Part shown: in pieces, positions 1 to 7,201 of the stretch
Numbering within the stretch: position 1 is the first letter of the stretch
How the letters are laid out: each line of letters opens with the position of its first letter
NCBI GenBank assembly: GCA_023954135.1
Contig: JAMLIN010000003.1
Location: forward strand, 124,001 to 188,000
DNA: 64,000 nt
Direction of reading: 5' to 3'
Source of the DNA: Burkholderiaceae bacterium
GTDB taxonomy: Bacteria > Pseudomonadota > Gammaproteobacteria > Burkholderiales > Burkholderiaceae_E
Translations under genes and position numbers: made by a program
The notes under the pieces: model-generated
The model's database searches: none
What the model was told of the DNA's origin: nothing
Seen by the model: the letters and a program-made list of their open reading frames with translations, nothing else

Positions 1-483
1 CTGCTGCTCGAGGTCACCGAAGCCGTCGCCCGGGTGTGGCAGCCCGAGCGGGTCGGAATCCGGCTCTCGCCCTACGGCGTCGCGAACGGCAGCGGCGAGG
101 CCGACCCCATGCCGCTGTACACCCATGTCGTGAACGCGCTCGGCGCCATGGGCCTCGCCTATCTACATCTGATCGAACCACGCTCGAGCGGGGCCGGGCA
201 GCGCGAGGTCGATCATCAGGACGTGCCGTCGGCTGCCGGGCTCTTCCGCCCGATCTGGAACGGCGTGCTGATCGCCGCCGGCAACTTCCGCGCCGACTCC
301 GCCGCCGAGATGGTCGCGCGGGGCACCGCCGATGCGATCGCCTTCGGTCGCTTCTTCATCTCGAACCCCGACCTGCCCGAGCGCATCCGCAAGGGAGTGG
401 AATTCACGCCCTACAACCGGGCGACCTTCTACGGCGGCGGGCCGGAAGGATACGTCGACTACCCGGCGATGAGCGGGACCTGA
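1..483 (+). CDS. Alkene reductase / old yellow enzyme (NADH:flavin oxidoreductase), 3' part only
   Basis: The reading frame is already open at base 1, so only the last 160 residues are visible; the 5' part lies outside the window. They form the C-terminal half of an FMN-dependent TIM barrel of the old yellow enzyme family (NemA-like), which reduces activated C=C bonds with NAD(P)H. Visible marks are IRLSPYG near the beginning, LIAAGNF, and the FMN-phosphate segment ADAIAFGRFFISNPDLP typical of the last beta/alpha units, followed by the usual short aromatic tail. The gene ends normally with TGA. It is followed by decayed genes rather than by an intact operon, so its present partners cannot be read from this side. 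Confidence 0.9.
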   Translation: MLLEVTEAVARVWQPERVGIRLSPYGVANGSGEADPMPLYTHVVNALGAMGLAYLHLIEPRSSGAGQREVDHQDVPSAAGLFRPIWNGVLIAAGNFRADSAAEMVARGTADAIAFGRFFISNPDLPERIRKGVEFTPYNRATFYGGGPEGYVDYPAMSGT

Positions 484-602
484 AGCCGGCGAGGCATCGG
501 CACCGGGGCGACAGACGGACAGCGTCGCGGGCGTATCGCGGCACTGTTCGTCGCAGCGGATTGCACTACACTGCCCGGACGACGGGAGACAGACCGGCAC
601 CG

Positions 603-1523
603 ATGTTCCACATGGTGTCGATCGAGCATGGCCTGCATGTCCTGGGGCTTGGCGGAAAGGTCTTCATCGTCGACGGTGCCGACATCGAGCGCATCGTGGA
701 GCTCGTCGCCAGCGAGCCGCAATGGTGGCTGGTCCTGATTCCGGGAATGATCGAGCCGCTGGTCGCCGCGCTGCGCGACCGCAACGTTCGTCCACGCGGT
801 CTGAAGCTCATCGGAGCGCTCGCGGACCTTGTTCCCGCCCGGCTGATCGGAGAAGCGTCGCGACTGCTGCATGCGCCGCACTGGAATACCTTCGGCCCCA
901 CCGAGACCGGCATGCTGCCGGCAGCCGGCAGCCGGCACCCGATTCGCGATCGGCGAAGAGCCCGCCGATCTTTCCAAGGCGCACAACTCGCTCTATCTCT
1001 GGCGGCTGGTGGATTCCGAGGACCGCGATGTCGCCTCCGGCGAGCCGGGCGAGATCGCGGTGCGCGGACCGACCGTCTTCAGCGGCTACTGGCTCTGGCC
1101 GACGAAGTCAATGCGCGCGAGTTTCGCGGCGGCTGGTTCCACATGGGCGACATGTTCGTCGAGAACGCCAAGGGCCGGCTCGCCTTCGTCGATCGTGCGA
1201 AGTACCTGATCAAGTCCGGTGGCGAGAACATCTACCCGATCGAGATCGAGCGGGCGCTGATGGCCGAGCCACGCGTGGCCGAGGCGGTCGTGGTCAGGCG
1301 CCGGGATCCGAAATGGGGCGAGGTGCCGGTGGCCTTCGTTGCGCTCAAGGCGCCCGGGGTCGACGCCGCCGAGCTGGCTCGCGGCTGTCGCGAACGCCTT
1401 TCCTCGTACAAGCTGCCGAGGGAGATCCGCTTCGTGGCGTCGCAGGACGACTTTCCGCGCAGCACCAGCGGCAAGGTGCAGCGCCAGCAGGCCGAGCGCT
1501 GGCTCGGCGAGAATGCATCATGA
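603..1523 (+). pseudogene. Decayed AMP-dependent acyl-CoA ligase (C-terminal two thirds, two frameshifts)
   Basis: Translation pieces match the middle and end of an ANL-superfamily acyl-CoA synthetase. MFHMVSIEHGL opens the fragment, then FGPTETG (A5-type motif), then SGYW, GGWFHMGD (A7) and a complete C-terminal subdomain with KSGGENIYP (A8) and the catalytic-lysine region STSGKVQRQ. The N-terminal part with the AMP-binding P-loop is absent. Two frame changes break it. The first is at a triple 7-bp repeat (917-937); removing one copy would restore the frame. The second is near 1095-1100, where one base appears lost between SGYW and ADEVNAREF. I read it as a pseudogene, although a sequencing slip at the 7-bp repeat cannot be excluded for the first lesion. 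The ATG at 603 follows a stretch with no recognisable ligase sequence. Confidence 0.8.
917..937. repeat. Three perfect tandem copies of a 7-bp unit at a frameshift
   Basis: The unit gccggca occurs three times in a row with no interruption. The CoA-ligase frame is correct upstream and lies one register off downstream. A change of one 7-base unit shifts the frame by one, so replication slippage at this site explains the first lesion of the surrounding pseudogene. Confidence 0.85.
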
Positions 1524-2063
1524 GCGCCGACGCGCAGCGGGACGGCAGCCTGCCGATCCTGCATCACTATGATTTTTCGCCCTTCGCCGAGAAGATCCGG
1601 CTCGCACTCGGGATCAAGGGCCTGCGCTGGCATTCGGTGATCGCCCCTTCCGTGCTGCCCAAGCCGGACCTGGTCGCGCTGACCGGCGGCTATCGTCACA
1701 TTCCGTGTGCTGCAGTATGGCGCCGACATCTACTGCGATACGCGGACCATCGTTCGCGAGCTCGACCGCCGCCATCCCGAACCCGTCATCGATGACCCCG
1801 CACGACGCGCGCTGGCGACGCCGATCGAGGCCTGGGCCGAGCGCGACCTGTTCTGGCCGATCGCCCGCTTCGTCAGCGGCACCAATGCCGAAACGGTCGA
1901 TGGGGTGATCTCGGTAAACCTCGATGGCGTGTTCCTGGGCGTCAAGCGCGGGATCCGGGCGATGACCGGCCGCGGCGGCGCGATCGTCTACCTGGCGAGC
2001 GAGCAGTCCCGCTACATGACCGGCGCGAGCCTGGTGGTCGACGGCGGCTGGACCGCGCAGTAG
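1520..2063 (+). pseudogene. Chimeric remnant: glutathione S-transferase N-terminal part fused to pieces of a short-chain dehydrogenase
   Basis: The ATG at 1520 overlaps the end of the ligase remnant. It starts a GST thioredoxin-like domain (HHYDFSPFAEKIRLAL) that runs to GGYRHIP. One extra base near 1706 shifts the frame, after which GST sequence continues as LQYGADIYCDTRTIVREL and the start of the helical domain (ARRALATPIEAWAERDLFWP). Around 1885-1895 GST similarity stops and an SDR segment begins (VISVNLDGVFLGVKRG). Around 1980-1993 this jumps from GGAIV to YLASEQSRYMTGA and the SDR C-terminus VVDGGWTAQ, so the SDR active-site region (YxxxK) is missing. One insertion plus two deletion junctions mark this as non-functional debris of two former genes. 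A second start at 1707 (GTG) would give 118 residues of the fused frame; expression seems unlikely to yield an enzyme. Confidence 0.75.
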
Positions 2064-2069
2064 CCTGCT

Positions 2070-2711
2070 TCAATCCGCCCCGTAGTCGAGATGCGGCCGC
2101 AGGGCCCGCATCCTCCCGGCCAGGTGTCGCGCCGCGCTGTCGTCCGAGCGGGCGAGCTGTCTTGCCACCGCGACGTGGTCCGCGTCGATCTTGTGATGGT
2201 TCAGCTTGGACTGGCCCTCGATGCGATCGACCTCGATGTCGATCACCCGGATCATCGCGAGCATCGACTCGCGCTTGCTCGGCTCCATGGTCTCCATCGA
2301 CCAGGGCTGCTTCGGCAGCCGCGCCTCCGATACCGCAAGAAGCTCGTCGCCATGAGGCCTGTTCTCGCGCATCGGGCGCAGATGGCCGATGCCCGAGAGA
2401 TGAACCGCCTCGTAGAGCCAGGTCGAGACCTGGTCGGGCGACTCGTACCAGTCGTTCGATACATAGGCATCGGCGCCGGGGACGACGAGCAGGAAGCGGG
2501 TACGGCCGTCGGCCAGCCCGATGAGCGGATTCCTGGCCGTCAGGTGGAACTGGGCCACCAGGCGCCCGTCGCTCCGGTGGATCGTGAAGGGAACATGCGA
2601 GCCTCGCGGCCCGTCGGCATCGGCGGCGATGACGATGCCGAAGCCGCGCTTCGCGGCGAAGTCGACGGCCTCGTCCTCGGGCATCCGAAAGGGCGGGCGG
2701 ATGATGTGCAT
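2070..2711 (-). CDS. PaiB-type FMN-binding negative transcriptional regulator family protein
   Basis: 213 residues, the full length of the PaiB family (split-barrel FMN-binding fold). The opening MHIIRPPFRMPEDEAVDFAA, the segment SHVPFTIHR and the pair YVSNDWY...VSTWLYEAVH are hallmarks of the family. The best-known member is a Bacillus subtilis protein linked to repression of sporulation and protease genes; in proteobacteria the role is unproven and the flavin-binding fold also fits an oxidoreductase or heme-associated function. It lies 13 bases downstream of the HAD-UbiA gene on the same strand, so the two may be cotranscribed. No DNA-binding helix-turn-helix is evident, so the historical name should be read cautiously. 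Confidence 0.85.
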   Translation of the reverse strand: MHIIRPPFRMPEDEAVDFAAKRGFGIVIAADADGPRGSHVPFTIHRSDGRLVAQFHLTARNPLIGLADGRTRFLLVVPGADAYVSNDWYESPDQVSTWLYEAVHLSGIGHLRPMRENRPHGDELLAVSEARLPKQPWSMETMEPSKRESMLAMIRVIDIEVDRIEGQSKLNHHKIDADHVAVARQLARSDDSAARHLAGRMRALRPHLDYGAD

Positions 2712-2724
2712 CGGATACGTGCGC

Positions 2725-4212
2725 CTAATGCCAGAACTCGGGGATGCCGAAGGCCGCCAGCACGAAGACCGAGCCGATGAAGATCAGCAGCCACCGCCCG
2801 ATGGGATCGGTGAGCGCATGCACCAGGGGGTCGTCATGCATGTTGCCGCGGGTGGTGTCGATCCACAGCCGGCCCAGCCAGACCAGCAGGGCCACCATGG
2901 CCAGCCAGAGCAGCTTGGGCGTCGCATAGCGGATCTCGACATCGGGGGTGCTCACGTACAGGGCAAGAACCAGGACCGCCGCCACCGAGGCCGCCACTCC
3001 CATGGGCTGCAGGACATCGATGTCGCCCACCCGGTAGCCGCGTCCGGAACCGGTCTGCTCGCCCCGTTCACGCTCCGAGACGAGCTCGCCGCAGCGCTTG
3101 ATCAGCGCCAGGCTCAGGAAGACGAAGATGGTGAATGCCCGCAACCAGAAGGAAACCTCGATGCCCGTCGCAGCCGCACCGATCTCGACGCGCAGGGTAT
3201 AGAGACCGGCAAGAGTCACCACGTCGAACATCGGCAGGCGCTTGAGCCAGAACGAATACATGAGCGAGCTGCCCAGGTACAGGAGCAGCCAGAACAGCAC
3301 CTTCCCGTTGACCGAGAGCGCAAGCAGGCAGGCGGCCAGCAGGATCAGCGCCGCCCCGAAGAAACCATGCGATGGCGCCAGCGCACCCGAGGCGAAGGGG
3401 CGCTCGCGCTTGCGCGGATGACGCCGGTCGGGCTGCATGTCCAGCAGGTCGTTGACCAGGTAGCCGGCCGACGCGGCCAGGCACATCGCGAATGCGGCTT
3501 CGAAGGCGTACAGCCAGACCGTGGCGTCGTCGAGCGCGAAGGCGGTCATCATCGGCACGAACACCAGCAGGTTCTTCAGCCACTGATGCGGGCGCACCGC
3601 ACGGATCCAGGCCTTGAGGCCGCCCCCGCCGCCTTCACGGGCAAAGCGGGTATCCGCACCGTCGAGCCGGTTCGCATGGCGGATCACCGACTCCGGCGCT
3701 CCGACGACCACCGCCTGGCGCGAGCGCGCGAAGATCGGGATGTCCGATTCGTCGTTGCCGGCGTAGTCGAAAGGTCCGCCGGCGCTGGCCTCCTCGATCG
3801 CGGCAAGCTTCTCCCGCCCCTTCAGGTTGCGGTTGCCATCGGAGGCGAGCACCGAATCGAATACCCCGAGATGGTTCGCCACGGATTCCGCGACGGCCCG
3901 GTCAGCGGCGGTCGCCAGCACGATCCGGCGCCCGCTGGCCTTCTCCTCGCGAAGCCATTCCAGGAACGCCTCCCGGTAAGGCAGGGCCGCCGGGTCGATC
4001 GGCCCCAGATGGCCGAGACGCTCCTTGAGCGCCGCCCTGCCACGGGCAAGTGCGGTGACACCGATCGCCGTCCGCCACGGCCTGGCCCGCAACGCGATCG
4101 CGAAGCTCTCCCAGAGCGTGTCGGAACGGATCAGCGTCCCGTCGAGATCGACGAACAAGGGGGCACCGTCAATCGCCCGGCCCCCTCTCATGGAATGGGC
4201 ACCTGCGCTCAT
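2725..4212 (-). CDS. HAD-phosphatase / UbiA prenyltransferase fusion protein
   Basis: 495 residues with two domains. Residues ~18-190 form a HAD-like hydrolase: DLDGT nucleophile motif at 22-26, LATAADRAVA (motif II region), and GNDESDIPIF (Mg-binding motif IV). From ~200 onward follows an integral membrane UbiA-family prenyltransferase with VRPHQWLKN and the first Asp-rich motif NDLLDMQPDRRHPRKRERP (~246-264), then about eight hydrophobic segments. The RPxQWxKN start resembles the decaprenyl-phosphate phosphoribosyltransferase branch more than UbiA proper, so the acceptor may be a phosphosugar rather than 4-hydroxybenzoate; a fused phosphatase would fit dephosphorylation of the product. That is inference. 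The start is upstream of the first motif with a divergent promoter region (4213-4367) to the SDR gene. ATG at 4191 is an alternative. Confidence 0.88.
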   Translation of the reverse strand: MSAGAHSMRGGRAIDGAPLFVDLDGTLIRSDTLWESFAIALRARPWRTAIGVTALARGRAALKERLGHLGPIDPAALPYREAFLEWLREEKASGRRIVLATAADRAVAESVANHLGVFDSVLASDGNRNLKGREKLAAIEEASAGGPFDYAGNDESDIPIFARSRQAVVVGAPESVIRHANRLDGADTRFAREGGGGGLKAWIRAVRPHQWLKNLLVFVPMMTAFALDDATVWLYAFEAAFAMCLAASAGYLVNDLLDMQPDRRHPRKRERPFASGALAPSHGFFGAALILLAACLLALSVNGKVLFWLLLYLGSSLMYSFWLKRLPMFDVVTLAGLYTLRVEIGAAATGIEVSFWLRAFTIFVFLSLALIKRCGELVSERERGEQTGSGRGYRVGDIDVLQPMGVAASVAAVLVLALYVSTPDVEIRYATPKLLWLAMVALLVWLGRLWIDTTRGNMHDDPLVHALTDPIGRWLLIFIGSVFVLAAFGIPEFWH

Positions 4213-4367
4213 GGGCGGATTATAGGAGGGGTGGCCGGCTCGCGCCCTTCCGCCTTCATGACTGTCGGGTTTCGCCCAACAGGGCCGCCGAAGCCGCCAT
4301 CGGCTTGCCGGCGCCCGCCGGATTCGGCAACACTACCGGACGGCATTCGTCAGCGGAGACCTGCATC

Positions 4368-5267
4368 ATGGCAGAAGCTACCCAGCCGGCGCCCTATCGA
4401 TCGGTATTCCGCCCCGGCCTGTTCGAGGGCCGCGTGGTGATCGTCACCGGCGCGGGCTCCGGATTCGGCCGTTGCTGCGCCCATGAACTGGCCGCCCTGG
4501 GCGCCCGGGTCGCGCTCCTGGGACGCAATGTCGAGAAGCTCGACGCGGTCGCCGCCGAACTGGAGCCCACCGGGGCGCACTTCAGCACCCATTCGGTGGA
4601 CATCCGTGACGAAGCCGCGGTCGAGGCCACCGTCGCGGCGGTGCTTGCCGCCCACGGCCGGATCGACGGCCTCTTCAACAACGCGGGCGGCCAGTACCCT
4701 TCCCCGCTCGAGGACATCTCGCTACGAGGCTGGGAAGCCGTGATCAGGACGAACCTCACCGGCACCTTCCTGATGTCGCGCGCGGTCTATCGAAGCTGGA
4801 TGAAGGCAAACGGCGGCGCCATCGTGAACATGATCGCCGACATCTGGCACGGCATGCCGACCATGGGCCATTCGGGCGCGGCGCGCGCCGGCACGCTCAA
4901 CTTCACGGAGACCGCCGCCTGCGAGTGGGCCGCTTCGGGAGTCCGGGTCAACGCGGTGGCGCCCGGCTGGATCGCGTCGAGCGGCTTCGACACCTACGAT
5001 CCACCGATGCAGGCCGAACTGCGCCGGCTGAAGTCGGCCGTCCCGCTGCAGCGCTACGGCACCGTGGCCGAGCTCTCCGCCGCAACGGTATTCCTGCTCA
5101 GCGAGGCGGCGGCCTTCATCACCGGCACCTGCATACGGATCGATGGCGGCGTGCCGAATGCCCGTCACACCTGGCCGACACGCGCCCGTGACCATGAAAC
5201 CGACGCGACCCGCCCCTTCTACGCCTTTCCGCTGGAGCGCCCGCCGCGAATGCTCGACCAGGACTGA
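4368..5267 (+). CDS. SDR oxidoreductase resembling peroxisomal trans-2-enoyl-CoA reductase (PECR-like)
   Basis: 299 residues from ATG 4368 (an in-frame codon at 4305 is possible, but the extra residues have no family counterpart). Rossmann dinucleotide motif VTGAGSGFGR at 26-35, NNAGG near 105, RVNAVAPGW and ITGTCIRIDGG at the end identify a classical SDR. The usual catalytic YxxxK is replaced by GHSGAARAG, the same arrangement as in the PECR / 2,4-dienoyl-CoA reductase branch, whose members reduce enoyl-CoA esters with NADPH. An acyl-CoA substrate also fits the PaaG-like hydratase/isomerase 74 bases downstream on the same strand. A C-terminal extension (RHTWPTRARD...) lies beyond the core fold. 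Confidence 0.85.
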   Translation: MAEATQPAPYRSVFRPGLFEGRVVIVTGAGSGFGRCCAHELAALGARVALLGRNVEKLDAVAAELEPTGAHFSTHSVDIRDEAAVEATVAAVLAAHGRIDGLFNNAGGQYPSPLEDISLRGWEAVIRTNLTGTFLMSRAVYRSWMKANGGAIVNMIADIWHGMPTMGHSGAARAGTLNFTETAACEWAASGVRVNAVAPGWIASSGFDTYDPPMQAELRRLKSAVPLQRYGTVAELSAATVFLLSEAAAFITGTCIRIDGGVPNARHTWPTRARDHETDATRPFYAFPLERPPRMLDQD

Positions 5268-5341
5268 GTTCCAGCGCATTCGGGTATGCTCGCAACTTCG
5301 CCGACGATGCGATCGGACCAGAACCAGAACGGAGACCAGTC

Positions 5342-6124
5342 ATGAGCGAACCCATCCTCTACGAAGCCGTCGACGGCGTCGCCCGGATCACGCTGAACCG
5401 CCCCGACGTGCTCAATGCGATCAGCCCGGAGCTGATCACCGCCTACGGCGAGGCCATCCAGCGCGCCGGCAGCGACGAAACCATCCGCGCCGTGCTCGTC
5501 ACCGGTGCCGGCCGCGGTTTCTGCGCCGGCGCCGACCTCAATTCCTCCGGATCCCCGCAGCGCAAGATGAGCTCCGGCCAGCTGCTGCGGACCCTCTATC
5601 ACCCGGCGATCGTCGGCATGCGCACGATGCCCAAGCCCGTCATCACCGCGGTCAATGGCGTGGCTGCCGGCGCCGGCATGAGTATCGCGCTGGCGGGCGA
5701 CATCGTCCTTGCTGCCCAGTCGGCCAGCTTCCTGCAGGCCTTCTCGAAGATCGGCCTGGTCCCGGATGCGGGCAGCACCTGGTTCCTGCCCCGTCTGGTC
5801 GGCGATGTCCGCGCCCGGGCGCTGGCCCTGCTGGCCGACAAGATCCCGGCCGAGGATGCACGGCAGATGGGCATGATCTGGAAGGTCTATCCGGACGACC
5901 AGCTCGCCGCGGAGGCTCAGGCGCTCGCTGCCAGGCTCGCGAAGATGCCGACCAGGGCCTACTCGCTCATCAAGGTGGCGCTCAATGCGAGCGGCGACAA
6001 CAGCCTGGCCGACCAGCTCGAGCTCGAAGCCGATTCGCAGGACATCGCGAGCAAGACCGAGGATTTCCGCGAGGGCGTGCAGGCCTTCCTGCAGAAGCGC
6101 CAGCCGGATTTCAAGGGGCGCTGA
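5342..6124 (+). CDS. Enoyl-CoA hydratase/isomerase, PaaG-like
   Basis: 260 residues, a full-length crotonase. GAGRGFCAGADL and VNGVAAGAGMS form the oxyanion hole, and IGLVPDAGSTWFLPRLVG is characteristic of PaaG (2-(1,2-epoxy-1,2-dihydrophenyl)acetyl-CoA isomerase) and close relatives. Substrate cannot be fixed from sequence: no other paa ring-oxidation genes are visible, so a general acyl-CoA isomerase/hydratase role is equally possible. It follows the PECR-like SDR and is likely cotranscribed with it; the convergent patatin gene ends at its stop codon. Confidence 0.9.
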   Translation: MSEPILYEAVDGVARITLNRPDVLNAISPELITAYGEAIQRAGSDETIRAVLVTGAGRGFCAGADLNSSGSPQRKMSSGQLLRTLYHPAIVGMRTMPKPVITAVNGVAAGAGMSIALAGDIVLAAQSASFLQAFSKIGLVPDAGSTWFLPRLVGDVRARALALLADKIPAEDARQMGMIWKVYPDDQLAAEAQALAARLAKMPTRAYSLIKVALNASGDNSLADQLELEADSQDIASKTEDFREGVQAFLQKRQPDFKGR

Positions 6125-7114
6125 TCAGCCTTCGAGGAAGGTCCGCCGGATATCTATCGATGAGCGCCGGCCGACGTGGCGCAGGTTCTTCTTCAGCCAG
6201 TCGTCGGCCGCGGTACGGCCGCGCTCGTGCAGATCGAGCAGAAAGGACAGCGAGGTCTGGTACTTGCTGTCCGAGCCCAGGCCGGTCAGCACGCCATCGG
6301 CCCGGACCAGGTGCACGAGGACGTTGCGCAGCTTCGACTCGTACTGCTTCTTGAGCCAACCCTCGTCGAGCAGCTTGTGCACGAAGGCGATGGCACGCAT
6401 CTCGGCGATGAGCGACGCGTTGAAGGATATCTCGTTGATCCGGTCGAGGATGTCGCCCGGCTGGTTCGGGGTTGCAACGCGTTCCAGCGGGTTGATCATC
6501 ACGACCAGCAGGTCCCGCGTCGAGCACTCGTAGAAGAACGGATATAGCGGCGGATCGGCGAGATAGCCGCCATCCCAGTAGGCTTCGCCGTCGATCTCCA
6601 CGGCCTGGAACACCATCGGCAGGCAGGCCGAGGCCATCACCGCATCGACCCCGATCTCCTCGCCGCGAAAGATCCGGACATGGTTGGTGCGGACGTTGGT
6701 GGCCGACACGAACAGGCGCAGCTCGGCAGACGAACGCAGCCGCTCGAAATCGATCTGACTCGCCAGCAGCGAGCGCAGCGGATTGAGGTTAGCGGGATTG
6801 AACTGGTAGGGCGACAGCGCGCGAGTGAAGAACGCCACCCAGGGACCGGGAGGCGCACTTCCGAAGATGCCGGAAACGCCGCCGACCGCATGCCAGAAGC
6901 GCGAAAGCGCGGCGCGGGCGCCATCGCGACCGTCCTCGAGCCAGCCATGGACGAACAGTGCCGCATTCACGGCGCCGGCACTGGCGCCGGACAGACCTTC
7001 GAACTCGAGCCTGCCGTCCTCCAGCAGGCGATCGAGCACTCCCCAGGTGAAGGCCCCGTGTGATCCGCCCCCTTGCAGCGCGACGTTGACCCTTGGCGAT
7101 GAGCGGTCATTCAT
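6125..7114 (-). CDS. Patatin-like phospholipase
   Basis: 329 residues from ATG 7114. All patatin signatures are present: glycine-rich oxyanion loop GGGSHG (15-20), nucleophile elbow GASAG (43-47) and the DGG of the Ser-Asp dyad (181-183, WDGGYL). It therefore should be an active lipid acyl hydrolase. There is no signal peptide or membrane segment, suggesting a cytoplasmic enzyme. It is divergent from acnA with 87 bases between the starts, and convergent with the PaaG-like gene. The open frame continues much further upstream, antisense to acnA, but that part has no family similarity and was excluded. Confidence 0.9.
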   Translation of the reverse strand: MNDRSSPRVNVALQGGGSHGAFTWGVLDRLLEDGRLEFEGLSGASAGAVNAALFVHGWLEDGRDGARAALSRFWHAVGGVSGIFGSAPPGPWVAFFTRALSPYQFNPANLNPLRSLLASQIDFERLRSSAELRLFVSATNVRTNHVRIFRGEEIGVDAVMASACLPMVFQAVEIDGEAYWDGGYLADPPLYPFFYECSTRDLLVVMINPLERVATPNQPGDILDRINEISFNASLIAEMRAIAFVHKLLDEGWLKKQYESKLRNVLVHLVRADGVLTGLGSDSKYQTSLSFLLDLHERGRTAADDWLKKNLRHVGRRSSIDIRRTFLEG

Positions 7115-7201
7115 GCAGAGAGATGCTACCACCGTGCAACGGGAGGATTCAGTCCTACAATCGGACGAGGGGTTTACTGCGCCCGCCGCGGAGGTATCGC
7201 G

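Noticed and set aside
2521-4440. 639-codon plus-strand frame across the HAD-UbiA gene
   Set aside because: Composition is that of a shadow frame, and the HAD and UbiA motifs on the minus strand are clear.
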